Source: a virus. From it: a stretch of 33,213 nucleotides of DNA. Location of the stretch: the IMG/VR virus record IMGVR_UViG_3300017727_000069, positions 1 to 33,213 of that record. One strand, 5' to 3'. The position numbers were made by a program, and so were the translations under genes. A model generated the notes under the pieces. The model did not search any database, was not told where the DNA came from, and saw only the letters and a list, made by a program, of their open reading frames with translations. This document shows positions 1 through 8,082 of the stretch, piece by piece (within the stretch, counting starts at the first letter, position 1; each line of letters starts with the position of its first letter).

Positions 1-1
1 A

Positions 2-112
2 TCGTGTAAAATTAGGCCAGATTTAGAGAAAATTGGCGATTCGGCGTTGAAAAATAAAGAAAATTTAACAGAAACGAATCTAAAACACGCAAATGTGCGT
101 TGTAAATACTAA
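2..112 (+). CDS. 3' end of an unidentified gene (partial)
   Basis: An open frame enters from the left edge and runs 36 codons to a TAA at 110-112. The last residues (KENLTETNLKHANVRCKY) have a spacing that loosely recalls pentapeptide-repeat proteins (ENLTE, TNLKH, ANVRC), but three imperfect units are too few to name a fold. By position, just upstream of a PAAR gene and gp25, it could be the end of a baseplate hub or neighbouring gene. I do not recognise it. Its end overlaps the frame of the 93-125 in-frame extension of the next gene. Confidence 0.45.
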   Translation, partial: SCKIRPDLEKIGDSALKNKENLTETNLKHANVRCKY

Positions 113-120
113 CATAAATA
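113..120 (+). promoter_or_regulatory. T4-type late promoter (CATAAATA)
   Basis: CATAAATA is one base from the T4 late consensus TATAAATA and starts right after the upstream stop codon. If initiation occurs about 6 nt downstream, as in T4, the transcript begins at or next to the ATG at 126, leaving almost no leader. No Shine-Dalgarno sequence is visible. Confidence 0.55.
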
Positions 121-125
121 GAAAT

Positions 126-287
126 ATGACAAAATATTGTGAAAATTGCGGACACGACTGTCACTGTGGTGGCGATTGTATAAAAGAATACGACAAAGGC
201 ACTAAAATTGTGTGTTGTGGTCACTGTAGATGCGATAAAGAAAAAACAAAATCAACAAATAACGAAGATTTATTTAATGGAGCATAA
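126..287 (+). CDS. Small Cys-rich protein, possible metal-binding
   Basis: This 53-residue protein has nine cysteines (5, 8, 12, 14, 18, 30, 31, 34, 36) and histidines 10, 13 and 33, all in its first 36 residues. They form CxxC-type and CxC pairs (CENCGHDCHCGGDC, then CCGHCRC). The pattern suggests a zinc knuckle or metallothionein-like metal site; the charged tail (37-53) looks disordered. An in-frame ATG at 93 would add 11 residues, but it lies upstream of the late promoter and inside the previous gene, so 126 is preferred. The promoter implies late expression with the virion genes. Whether it is a virion part, an assembly factor or a host-directed protein is unknown. Confidence 0.7.
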   Translation: MTKYCENCGHDCHCGGDCIKEYDKGTKIVCCGHCRCDKEKTKSTNNEDLFNGA

Positions 288-293
288 AATATA

Positions 294-551
294 ATGGCAA
301 AAATGAGAAAATTTACATTTTGGAACGAAAATGGCGATGAAAAAGATACTGAACAAACAAGTTTAAAGAAAGCAGTTAGAGCTGTACAAGGTGATTATAA
401 AGATAGGTTTATCAGCGTAGAATATGTGAGTAAAAAAGGTAAACAAATCAGTCAATCTGTAGAAATTCCTATGGGAAGAAAGATTAGACAAGCGATAATC
501 GCAGATAAACGAAAAGCGGCACTAAAAGCAGCGAGAGAGGCTAGAAGATAA
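294..551 (+). CDS. Small basic hypothetical protein, 85 aa
   Basis: The start ATG at 294 has a GGAG about 13 nt upstream; an in-frame ATG at 303 is an alternative. The protein opens MAKMRKFTFWNENGDE, has a probable beta-rich centre (FISVEYVSKKGKQISQSVEI) and ends in a Lys/Arg/Ala-rich helix (about residues 66-85). The stop overlaps the next start (TAATG at 549-553), implying translational coupling. I do not recognise a family. Its place between a Cys-rich gene and the PAAR/baseplate genes suggests a late-expressed accessory protein, perhaps nucleic-acid binding or an assembly partner. Confidence 0.65.
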   Translation: MAKMRKFTFWNENGDEKDTEQTSLKKAVRAVQGDYKDRFISVEYVSKKGKQISQSVEIPMGRKIRQAIIADKRKAALKAAREARR

Positions 552-694
552 TGGCAAAAATAGCGAAATCATTTGTAGCGCATGAAAGAATGCCAAAAAA
601 GACTTCTCAAGGTACTAGTAAAAGAGTTAAAAAAAGTTCTATGAACAAATCTCGTAAAAGATCATTTAAGGTTTACAACTCACAAGGAAAATAA
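551..694 (+). CDS. Very basic 47-aa protein
   Basis: The frame opens at the ATG in TAATG at 549-553 and closes at 692-694, where its stop overlaps the ATG of the PAAR gene. The product (MAKIAKSFVAHERMPKKTSQ at the start) is dominated by Lys, Arg and Ser, with no acidic residue after position 12. It has no transmembrane segment or signal peptide. Stop-start overlap at both ends and reading in step with its neighbours support a real gene despite its size. I recall similar Lys/Ser-rich mini-proteins near baseplate genes of marine T4-like phages, but can assign no function. Nucleic-acid binding is possible from composition only. Confidence 0.65.
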   Translation: MAKIAKSFVAHERMPKKTSQGTSKRVKKSSMNKSRKRSFKVYNSQGK

Positions 695-987
695 TGCCAG
701 CATGTGTTAGATCAGGTTTAGATGTCCACGTTGGACACGAAAGTCCTACTCCTAATCCTTTTCATCAAACAGCATATACAGGTGGTTCTCCTAATGTTAA
801 AATAAACAGCGCTGCTTCAATTAGAGTTGGTGATACAACAAGTTGTGGTGACCCTGCGGTGGCAGGTAGTTCAACTGTAAGAGTAAATAGTATAGCAATT
901 CATAGATTAGGTGACGCAACAGGTGGTCACGGTAGTTGGGTACCTAATGCTGCAGCGACTGGAAGTTCTAATGTATTTTCTGGTTAA
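694..987 (+). CDS. PAAR-repeat tail-spike tip protein (gp5.4-like)
   Basis: PAAR proteins cap the membrane-piercing spike of contractile tails and bind one metal ion at the tip. This 97-residue protein shows the repeated beta signatures NVKINSAASIRVGDTTSCGD and VRVNSIAIHRLGDATGGH. Candidate metal ligands are H12, H15, C51, H70 and H79. Length agrees with T4 gp5.4 as I remember it, and the gene sits before gp25 as expected for the baseplate hub/wedge region. It starts at the ATG overlapping the previous stop. The family call is firm; which residues bind metal is inferred. Confidence 0.88.
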   Translation: MPACVRSGLDVHVGHESPTPNPFHQTAYTGGSPNVKINSAASIRVGDTTSCGDPAVAGSSTVRVNSIAIHRLGDATGGHGSWVPNAAATGSSNVFSG

Positions 988-992
988 TCGTG

Positions 993-1000
993 TATAAATA
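993..1000 (+). promoter_or_regulatory. T4-type late promoter (TATAAATA)
   Basis: Exact match to the T4 late promoter octamer, 8 nt before the gp25 start codon. Initiation about 6 nt downstream would leave a leader of only a few bases, and no ribosome binding site is seen. Confidence 0.75.
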
Positions 1001-1008
1001 TTAGTGTT

Positions 1009-1437
1009 ATGGCAATATATGACGCTTCAAATACTAATAAAAGTAAAAAATCTGTAAGGTCTTTTTATAAAGATTTAGATTTAGATTTTACTAGAAACGT
1101 AGTTACAAATGATGTTGTAAAAATTGAAGATGTTAATGCTGTAAAAAGAAGTGTTAAAAATTTAATTCAAACTAATCATTATGAAAGACCATTCCATCCA
1201 GAATTAGGTTGTGGTATAAGAGAATTACTTTTTGAAAATTTTACACCACTTACTGGTATTTTCATAAGAAGAAAAGTAGAAGAAGTTATAACTAACTACG
1301 AACCAAGAGCAAGATTATCACAGGTTTCAGTTAACGAACAACCTGATAGAAATGGAATTGAAGTTACTGTATATTTTTATGTTATGAATATACCTGAACC
1401 AGTTTCTGTAACGACACTATTACAAAGGATTAGATAG
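1009..1437 (+). CDS. 25: Baseplate wedge subunit gp25
   Basis: gp25 is the conserved baseplate protein (GPW/gp25 family) that joins the gp6 wedge core and primes sheath assembly. The 142-residue product carries the family hallmark ERPFHPELGCGIRELLFE (59-76) and the EPRARL segment (98-103) containing the conserved EPR motif, followed by beta strands (IEVTVYFYV). It is about ten residues longer than T4 gp25 because of an N-terminal extension rich in Ser, Thr and Lys. It lies 2 nt upstream of gp6, the gp25-gp6 order usual in marine T4-like phages. It starts just downstream of an exact late promoter without a visible Shine-Dalgarno. Confidence 0.95.
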   Translation: MAIYDASNTNKSKKSVRSFYKDLDLDFTRNVVTNDVVKIEDVNAVKRSVKNLIQTNHYERPFHPELGCGIRELLFENFTPLTGIFIRRKVEEVITNYEPRARLSQVSVNEQPDRNGIEVTVYFYVMNIPEPVSVTTLLQRIR

Positions 1438-1439
1438 CA

Positions 1440-3293
1440 ATGGCATCAAACAAACTTTCAGTATCAGAATTAGATTTTGATAATATAAAATCAAACTTAA
1501 AAACATTTTTACAAAATCAAGCAGAGTTCCAAGATTATGATTTTGAAGGTTCAGGTTTTGCTATTCTTTTAGATACTCTTGCATATAATACTCACTATCT
1601 AGGTTTCAATGCTAATATGTTAGCAAATGAAATGTACTTGGACAGTGCTGACATCAGAAAAAATATAGTTTCATTAGCGAAGATGTTAGGTTATACTCCA
1701 ACATCACCTAAGTCTCCAACAGCATCAATTGATGTTTTATTAAACAATGGTTCTGGCGCATCAGTTACCATGGCAAAAGGAACAACTTTCACAACAACTG
1801 TAGATGGAACAACTTATCAGTTTGTAACAAATGCTTCTCACACAATGACACCTTTAAATGGTATTTACAAGTTTCATAGTATACCAATTTACGAAGGTAC
1901 TTTAGTTACATTTAAATATACTGTAGATACTTCTGATCCAGACCAGAAATTTATTATTCCAAGTATAACTGCTGATACATCAACTTTAAAAGTACAAATA
2001 CAAAATTCAGTTTCTGATACTACAACAAACACTTGGACAAAAGCAACAGGTTTAACTTCTTTAGATAATACATCAAAAGTCTATTTTTTACAAGAAGGTG
2101 AAAATGGTAAGTTTGAAGTTTATTTTGGTGATGGTATTGTTGGTAAATCTTTAGATGATGGTAACATTGTAATTTTAGAATACATTGTTTCCAACAAAAC
2201 TGAAGCAAATGGTGCTTCTGCATTTACACTATCAGGAAGTGTTGGTGGATTTACAGATGTTACTATAACAACAGTTTCAAGTGCTCAAGGTGGCGCAGAG
2301 GCTCAATCAAAAGAGTCAATACGATATAATGCACCGTTACAATATGCAAGACAAGATAGAGCAGTTACAACAGGTGATTATGAAACACTTGTACAAGAAA
2401 TATATCCAAACGCATTATCAGTTTCAGCGTGGGGTGGTGAAGATGATGAAACACCAATTTATGGTGTAGTAAAGATTGCCATTAAAGCAGCATCAGGTTC
2501 TACACTTACAGATACTACAAAGACAAGTATTATAACACAATTACAAAAATTTAATGTTGCATCTGTTAGACCAGAGATTGTTGATCCAGAAACTACATCT
2601 CTTATACTTAATACAGTTGTAAAGTATGATGAAAAAGCAACTACAAAAACTTCAGATACAATAAAATCAAATGTCACAACCACTTTAACAAATTACAACA
2701 CAGATACACTTCAAAAATTTGATGGTGTGTTTAGACATTCAAAAGTTACAGGTTTAATAGATGATACAGATACTAGTATCTTATCAAACGTAACTAAATT
2801 AACTATAAGAAAATCATTTACTCCAACATTAAGTACATCTACAAGATATGATGTTTATTTTAGAAATGGTATTTTTAATCCACACTCTGGACATAAATCA
2901 GCATCTGGTGGTGTTATAAGTTCAACAGGATTTAAAGTACCAAATGATAGTAATGTTTATTACCTTGATGATGATGGAAGTGGAAATATAAGAAGATATT
3001 ATTTTGTAGGTTCTGTTAGAACATATGCAAATAACACTCAAGGAACAGTTAATTATACAACTGGTCAAATCACAATCAACTCTTTAAATGTTGCGTCAGT
3101 AGAAAATATACGAGGTGCATCATCTACTGTTATTGAAATAACTGTAGAGCCAGATTCTTATGATATAGTTCCTGTTAGAGATCAGATTTTAGAAATAGAT
3201 ACAGCAAACTCAACTATCACAGTAGAGGCAGATACTTTTGTTGGTGGTTCTGCTGATGCTGGTATTGGATATACAACAACATCTAATTACTAA
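1440..3293 (+). CDS. 6: Baseplate wedge subunit gp6
   Basis: gp6 forms the inner ring of the baseplate wedges (baseplate_J superfamily). The 617-residue product is close to T4 gp6 (660). The N-terminal block includes FEGSGFAILLDTLAYNTHYL and NMLANEMYLDSADIRKN (about residues 36-79), typical of this family. The middle contains the J-like segment APLQYARQDRAVTTGDYETL (about 298-317), where subunits contact each other. The C-terminal third is beta-rich. It starts 2 nt after gp25 and its stop overlaps the gp7 start (TAATG), so gp25, gp6 and gp7 are probably translated together. Confidence 0.93.
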   Translation: MASNKLSVSELDFDNIKSNLKTFLQNQAEFQDYDFEGSGFAILLDTLAYNTHYLGFNANMLANEMYLDSADIRKNIVSLAKMLGYTPTSPKSPTASIDVLLNNGSGASVTMAKGTTFTTTVDGTTYQFVTNASHTMTPLNGIYKFHSIPIYEGTLVTFKYTVDTSDPDQKFIIPSITADTSTLKVQIQNSVSDTTTNTWTKATGLTSLDNTSKVYFLQEGENGKFEVYFGDGIVGKSLDDGNIVILEYIVSNKTEANGASAFTLSGSVGGFTDVTITTVSSAQGGAEAQSKESIRYNAPLQYARQDRAVTTGDYETLVQEIYPNALSVSAWGGEDDETPIYGVVKIAIKAASGSTLTDTTKTSIITQLQKFNVASVRPEIVDPETTSLILNTVVKYDEKATTKTSDTIKSNVTTTLTNYNTDTLQKFDGVFRHSKVTGLIDDTDTSILSNVTKLTIRKSFTPTLSTSTRYDVYFRNGIFNPHSGHKSASGGVISSTGFKVPNDSNVYYLDDDGSGNIRRYYFVGSVRTYANNTQGTVNYTTGQITINSLNVASVENIRGASSTVIEITVEPDSYDIVPVRDQILEIDTANSTITVEADTFVGGSADAGIGYTTTSNY

Positions 3294-5872
3294 TGGCAAA
3301 GTTCACAGATAAAATATCAAGCCTGATTAATCAACAGGTTCCAGAGTTCGTATTAGAACAACACCCTAAATTTTTAGAATTTCTAAAAACGTATTATACG
3401 TTTATGGAGTCAGCAGAGTTAGGTGTTACTTCTATACAAACAACAGATGGTATTTTATTAGAAACAGAAACTGCACAAGAAAATGAATTAATATTAGATG
3501 GTTCTCGTTTAGATACAGATAGAACACAATTAGATGCCGGTGATAAAATAATTTTAGAAAGTTCTACTTATGGTAAATTTACTAGAGGCGAAATAATCAC
3601 TGGTCAAACTTCAAATGCAACTACAACTGTACTTGCTGAAGATTTAGGTAATAATAGACTTTTTATATCAGCACAAGATAAGTTTATAGATGGTGAAACA
3701 GTTGTGGGCGCTAGTTCTAACGCTACAGCAATTATTAATAATTACAAACCAAATCCAGTAAACAATATACAAGAGTTATTAAATTTTAGAGATCCTGATA
3801 AAGCTATATCAAATTTCTTAACAAAATTTAGAAATGAATTTTTAAACACATTACCAGAAACATTAAGTAATGGTGTTGACAAAAGAAAATTAATTAAAAA
3901 TGTTAAATCATTATATCGAGCAAAAGGTACAAATAGAGGACACCAATTATTTTTTAGATTATTATTTGGATTAAATTCAGAAACAATATATCCTAGAGAA
4001 CAAATGTTAAGAACATCTGATGGTACTTGGGATACAAAAACAATATTAAGAGCAATTGGAACTGTTGGTGATACAACTAATTTAATAGGTAGAACAATAA
4101 CAGGCGAAACATCAGAAGCCACAGCAGTAGTTGAAAATGTATTTAAATTTCAAATTGGTACAACTGAAGTATCTGAATTAATTTTAAACAATGATACTAT
4201 TTCAGGTACCTTTCAAATAAGTGAAGTTGTAAGAGGTACAATAAATGATGAATCTGATATTTTTATCAAAGCAACTATCACAGGTATTCCTAAAACAATT
4301 TCTATAACTAATGATGGAAATTTATATACTGAAGGAGATAGTGTATTAGTTAGTGGTGGTGGTAATGGAGCAATTATTCAAGTAGATTCTGTTGGAAGAG
4401 GTGGTATTACAGATTTTGTTATTGCAACAGCAGGGTCTGGTTATAAGATTGGTGATGCTATAGAATTTACAAACACAGGAACAGGTGGAGGAAATGCCAG
4501 TGCAAAAGTATCAGTAGTTAACGGAGGATTTACACAAGAAACTTCAACATCTACTGTTGACGACCATATAGTTTTAGAAGACGAAACTGTAAGAGGCGAT
4601 CCATACACAGGTAATAAAGTTGTACAAGAGAGTGGTAGTGGTACTGGTGATATTACAGATATTAGAATAATATCAAATGGAAATAATTATCAATCTTTAC
4701 CTACAGTTGCAGTAGATGATACAAATGGATCAAGTGCAGTTGTATATGCATACAGTACAGATATAGGTAGAGTGTTAGGAATGAAGATTGTAGAATCAGG
4801 TTCAGGTTATGAAGCATCTCCGTCACCACCTACATTATTATTACCAAGTTATATTATTATTTCAGGTGTTTCAGGTACATTTCAAGTTGGTGAAAATGTT
4901 ACAGGTATTGATGCAACATCAACAGCAGTTTCAGCCACTGTTGTTTCATATACATCAGGTACAGGTATATTAAAAGTTTCTAGTCCAACAGGACAATTTG
5001 CTGAAAAATCAACAATCACATCTGCAGGTGGTGCAACAGCAACAGTTGAAAAAAATGATTTAGGTACAGCGACAGTGTCAATTGGAGCTGTTGTTGATAC
5101 TACGGGTACTTATATTAACCAAGATGGTCACTTATCTGATGACTCAATGAAAATACAAGATAGTTTATATTACCAAGACTTCTCTTATGTAATTAAAGTG
5201 GGTCGTTCAATATCCGATTGGAGAGATAGTTTTAAAAAGACAGTACACACATCAGGTTTCTTTTTTTCTGGACAAGTTAATATAGAAACATCAGTAGATG
5301 CTAGATTAAGAAGATTCACTACAATTAATTCTAATGTTGAATATGAAGGTATACAAACTGTATTAAATACATTATTCTCAACAATCTTTGGAAGAAGATT
5401 AGGAACAACTACTGATGGAACAACTTTAAGAGTTAGTCCTCAATTAGGTGTTGATCCAGACTTTACTGATTCAACTAGTGAGCATTTCACATCAAATACT
5501 AGAGATGTCACTTTACATCAACATATAACTTTAATTGGTGCTGGTGGAATAATAAAAGAAGTAACGGATATTAGAAGTAATACAACAAAATTTGGTGTTC
5601 CTGTTGCGGGTCCTACTTTACATAGTATTAATAAATTAGTATTAGGGGAACATTTTGCTAATCGAATTACAATAGCTCAATTAAACGCTTTAACACTGAC
5701 AGGAACAAAAAATAGTAATATTGACGGCGAACAAGTAATAATGGGAGATTTTCCATTTAAATTAAAAACTAATTTTGCGATACCAGCAGAAGTATGGCAA
5801 GTATCTAGTGATAGTTTTGATGAAGATAGAGATACTTTTGATGAAACTAATATAACTTTTGATGCTGCTTAA
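3293..5872 (+). CDS. 7: Baseplate wedge protein gp7-like, N-terminally shortened
   Basis: The 859-residue product sits between gp6 and gp8, where T4 has gp7 (1032 residues). From memory, several segments parallel the C-terminal part of T4 gp7: an early aromatic helix (PKFLEFLKTYYTFMES, 25-40), KRKLIKNVKSLYRAKGTNRG followed by QLFFRLLFGL (198-227; compare the T4 KGIEASYKFLFKVLY region), LIGRTITGETSEATAVV (264-280), and YVIKVGRSISDWRDSFKKTV (632-651; compare YYVMKIKSNLPSSRWKSDV). The T4 N-terminal FN3/propeller-like half appears absent, because the protein begins directly with the aromatic helix block. Between 290 and 620 it carries GETITG-type and GSGY-type beta repeats also found in the following large baseplate proteins. 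A profile comparison would settle the identity. Confidence 0.75.
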   Translation: MAKFTDKISSLINQQVPEFVLEQHPKFLEFLKTYYTFMESAELGVTSIQTTDGILLETETAQENELILDGSRLDTDRTQLDAGDKIILESSTYGKFTRGEIITGQTSNATTTVLAEDLGNNRLFISAQDKFIDGETVVGASSNATAIINNYKPNPVNNIQELLNFRDPDKAISNFLTKFRNEFLNTLPETLSNGVDKRKLIKNVKSLYRAKGTNRGHQLFFRLLFGLNSETIYPREQMLRTSDGTWDTKTILRAIGTVGDTTNLIGRTITGETSEATAVVENVFKFQIGTTEVSELILNNDTISGTFQISEVVRGTINDESDIFIKATITGIPKTISITNDGNLYTEGDSVLVSGGGNGAIIQVDSVGRGGITDFVIATAGSGYKIGDAIEFTNTGTGGGNASAKVSVVNGGFTQETSTSTVDDHIVLEDETVRGDPYTGNKVVQESGSGTGDITDIRIISNGNNYQSLPTVAVDDTNGSSAVVYAYSTDIGRVLGMKIVESGSGYEASPSPPTLLLPSYIIISGVSGTFQVGENVTGIDATSTAVSATVVSYTSGTGILKVSSPTGQFAEKSTITSAGGATATVEKNDLGTATVSIGAVVDTTGTYINQDGHLSDDSMKIQDSLYYQDFSYVIKVGRSISDWRDSFKKTVHTSGFFFSGQVNIETSVDARLRRFTTINSNVEYEGIQTVLNTLFSTIFGRRLGTTTDGTTLRVSPQLGVDPDFTDSTSEHFTSNTRDVTLHQHITLIGAGGIIKEVTDIRSNTTKFGVPVAGPTLHSINKLVLGEHFANRITIAQLNALTLTGTKNSNIDGEQVIMGDFPFKLKTNFAIPAEVWQVSSDSFDEDRDTFDETNITFDAA

Positions 5873-5879
5873 AAATTAT

Positions 5880-5887
5880 TATAAATA
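5880..5887 (+). promoter_or_regulatory. T4-type late promoter (TATAAATA)
   Basis: Exact octamer in the 37-nt gap after gp7. An AAAGGA ribosome binding site follows, then a GTG start at 5910, giving a leader of ordinary length. Confidence 0.8.
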
Positions 5888-5909
5888 TAATAAGTAAAGG
5901 AATAAGAAC

Positions 5910-6575
5910 GTGGCAAAACAAACAATTAATATCGGATCAACGGCAAATGATGGAACAGGTTCTACTATTAGAGCCGGTGGTGATATAGCAAACGATAACT
6001 TTAACGAAATTTATTCAGCGATCGGTACTGGATCAGCAATACAGTTTAATTTATCAGGTGTAGGAAGTGGCGACGGATTAATATATAATAACTCTAATTC
6101 CAGATATGAACCTAGTAGTCTTGTTATCACTACTACAAATACAAAAACACTTGAAAATAAAACTATCGCTTTAGGTAGTAATACAGTTTCAGGTACTACT
6201 GCTCAGTTTAACGCTGCCCTTTCAGATGGTTCTTTTACAACATTAGCAGGTTCTGAAGCACTAACAAATAAAACATTTAATACTACAAACACATTTCCAG
6301 CATTAAGTTTGTTAGACGAATCTTCAACAGCAGGTACAGTATCTTTAGGAGGTACATTACGAATTAATGGTGATGCGAGTATAGCAGCTGCTGTGTCAGG
6401 TAGTACATTTACTATCTCTTTACAGTCAGGTATAGACGCAGCGAAAATCGCTGATGGTTCTATATCAAATACAGAATTTCAACATCTAAATGGAGTAACG
6501 TCAAATATACAAACTCAAATTACTGCAATATCTGGAGGATTATCAACTATTGCCTCGGCAATTGCATTAGGATAG
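5910..6575 (+). CDS. Small fibre-like structural protein with GTG start
   Basis: The 221-residue protein opens with INIGSTANDGTG followed by DIANDNFNEIYSAIG (residues 5-38), an N-terminal module found in many phage fibre and tail proteins. Then come Thr/Ser/Gly/Asn-rich beta repeats, including TLENKT and EALTNKTFNTTNTFPALSLL, and a C-terminal helix ending SAIALG. A GTG start at 5910 is preferred: AAAGGA lies just upstream and no nearer ATG keeps the N-terminal module. It sits between gp7 and gp8 with its own late promoter, so it is probably a wedge-attached decoration or short fibre. The same C-terminal IALG occurs in the 136-residue fibre at 14461. Confidence 0.8.
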   Translation: MAKQTINIGSTANDGTGSTIRAGGDIANDNFNEIYSAIGTGSAIQFNLSGVGSGDGLIYNNSNSRYEPSSLVITTTNTKTLENKTIALGSNTVSGTTAQFNAALSDGSFTTLAGSEALTNKTFNTTNTFPALSLLDESSTAGTVSLGGTLRINGDASIAAAVSGSTFTISLQSGIDAAKIADGSISNTEFQHLNGVTSNIQTQITAISGGLSTIASAIALG

Positions 6576-6587
6576 TTTGAAAACTAG

Positions 6588-6595
6588 TATAAATA
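6588..6595 (+). promoter_or_regulatory. T4-type late promoter (TATAAATA)
   Basis: Exact octamer in the gap between the small fibre gene and gp8. AAGGAA follows before the ATG at 6615. Confidence 0.8.
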
Positions 6596-6614
6596 TGAAT
6601 AAGGAAAGATAAAA

Positions 6615-8072
6615 ATGCCAGCAATAATAACAAACAAATTTAGAATACATAACGCAGAAAAATTTACAACTGCATTAACGGGTTCTTCAAATGTCTTTTA
6701 TTTAGGAATAGGTAGACCTCAAGCGTTTACTACTTCTACTAGACCAGATGCTCGTACAGATAACGAAGGATCTGATGTAGCTCCATTAACACCCGCAGAT
6801 TCTATACAAGAAGAATTTTATACTTTTGATGATTTACTTGCAGCAAAAAAAGTTACATCAACAGATATATCATATGTTGTTCCAAGAAGAAATTGGACAA
6901 CAGGTACAACTTACGATTATTACAGACACGATTACGGAAACAGAATTACAGGTACAACAACTACACAAACAGCAAATAGTGGGGCAACTTCTTTATGGGA
7001 CGCTACTTACTATGTTGTTACAGATGATTACAATGTTTACAAATGTATAGATAATGGTGGTAATTCTGCTTCAACAGTAAAACCAACTGGAACACTTTCT
7101 ACTATCATAACTACTGGTGATGATTATAAATGGAAATATATGTACACACTATCTGCTTCACAACAAGTTAATTTTTTATCTACTGACTTTATGGCAGTGG
7201 CAACAAATTCAACAGTATCATCTGCCGCAGTAGATGGTGCGATCAATAATATAAAAATTAAAACTGTTGGTTCTGGTGGTACTAACGGTACACACGCAAG
7301 TGTTGCTATTAGAGGTGATGGATCAAGTGGTGTATGTTCAGTAACTATTGCTGGTGGCGCAGTAACTGCAGTCACAGTAACTGCCGCAGGTTCAGGTTAT
7401 ACATATGGTTATGTTAGAGTAGCAGATATTAATTCTGCTGGTGGTGGTTCTTTAAGCGGATCTGAATTAGATTGTATTATTGAGCCAAAAGGTGGACACG
7501 GATTTAATGCAGTAGAAGAATTAGGTGGTTTTTATATAATGTTAAACACTAACTTTGAAGGTGCAGAAACTTCAAATTCAGGTGACTTTACAACTGCAAA
7601 CGATTTTAGAAAAATAGCTTTATTGAGAGATCCAAAATCAGGTGGTTCAGCTGCATCGGCATCAACTTTAAGAGGATCAAAGGCAGTTTTATTAACAGGT
7701 ACGCCAGGATCTTTTCAAGTTGACGAAGAAATAAATCAAGCATCAACTGGCGCAGTTGGTAAAGTTGTAGAATATGACTCAACAAATAAAATTTTATACT
7801 ACATACAAACTAGATTTAACGATCAAGGTGTAGATGCAAATGGTAATCTAACAGCGTTTTCAGGTGCAAATGCTATTACAGGTCAAACTTCAAGTGCTGC
7901 TGGTACACCATCAACTTCATCAAGTACGGTTGATAATGTAGCATTTACAAGTGGTTATAATTCAGGTGAGATTGATGCAGATACTGGTGATGTAATATAT
8001 ATTGAAAATAGATCACCAATAACAAGAGCTTCAGATCAAACTGAAAACGTAAAATTGATAATTGAATTTTAG
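6615..8072 (+). CDS. 8: Baseplate wedge subunit gp8
   Basis: gp8 is a dimeric wedge protein bound to gp7 in T4. The match is visible in order: an N-terminal ITNKFRIHNAEKF block, YVVPRRNW (87-94; T4 has a PRRDW equivalent), YVVTDDYNVYKCIDNGG (133-149), the GDDYKWKYMYTL motif (168-179), and a C-terminus IYIENRSPITRASDQTENV (T4 ends with a YMENRPPI...DQTEE segment). At 485 residues it is about 150 longer than T4 gp8. The extra length is centred on a Gly/Ser-rich insert (about 200-440) with GSGY and GQTSSAA repeats also seen in its neighbours. AAGGAAAG precedes the ATG. Confidence 0.92.
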   Translation: MPAIITNKFRIHNAEKFTTALTGSSNVFYLGIGRPQAFTTSTRPDARTDNEGSDVAPLTPADSIQEEFYTFDDLLAAKKVTSTDISYVVPRRNWTTGTTYDYYRHDYGNRITGTTTTQTANSGATSLWDATYYVVTDDYNVYKCIDNGGNSASTVKPTGTLSTIITTGDDYKWKYMYTLSASQQVNFLSTDFMAVATNSTVSSAAVDGAINNIKIKTVGSGGTNGTHASVAIRGDGSSGVCSVTIAGGAVTAVTVTAAGSGYTYGYVRVADINSAGGGSLSGSELDCIIEPKGGHGFNAVEELGGFYIMLNTNFEGAETSNSGDFTTANDFRKIALLRDPKSGGSAASASTLRGSKAVLLTGTPGSFQVDEEINQASTGAVGKVVEYDSTNKILYYIQTRFNDQGVDANGNLTAFSGANAITGQTSSAAGTPSTSSSTVDNVAFTSGYNSGEIDADTGDVIYIENRSPITRASDQTENVKLIIEF

Positions 8073-8082
8073 AGGGAAATAA

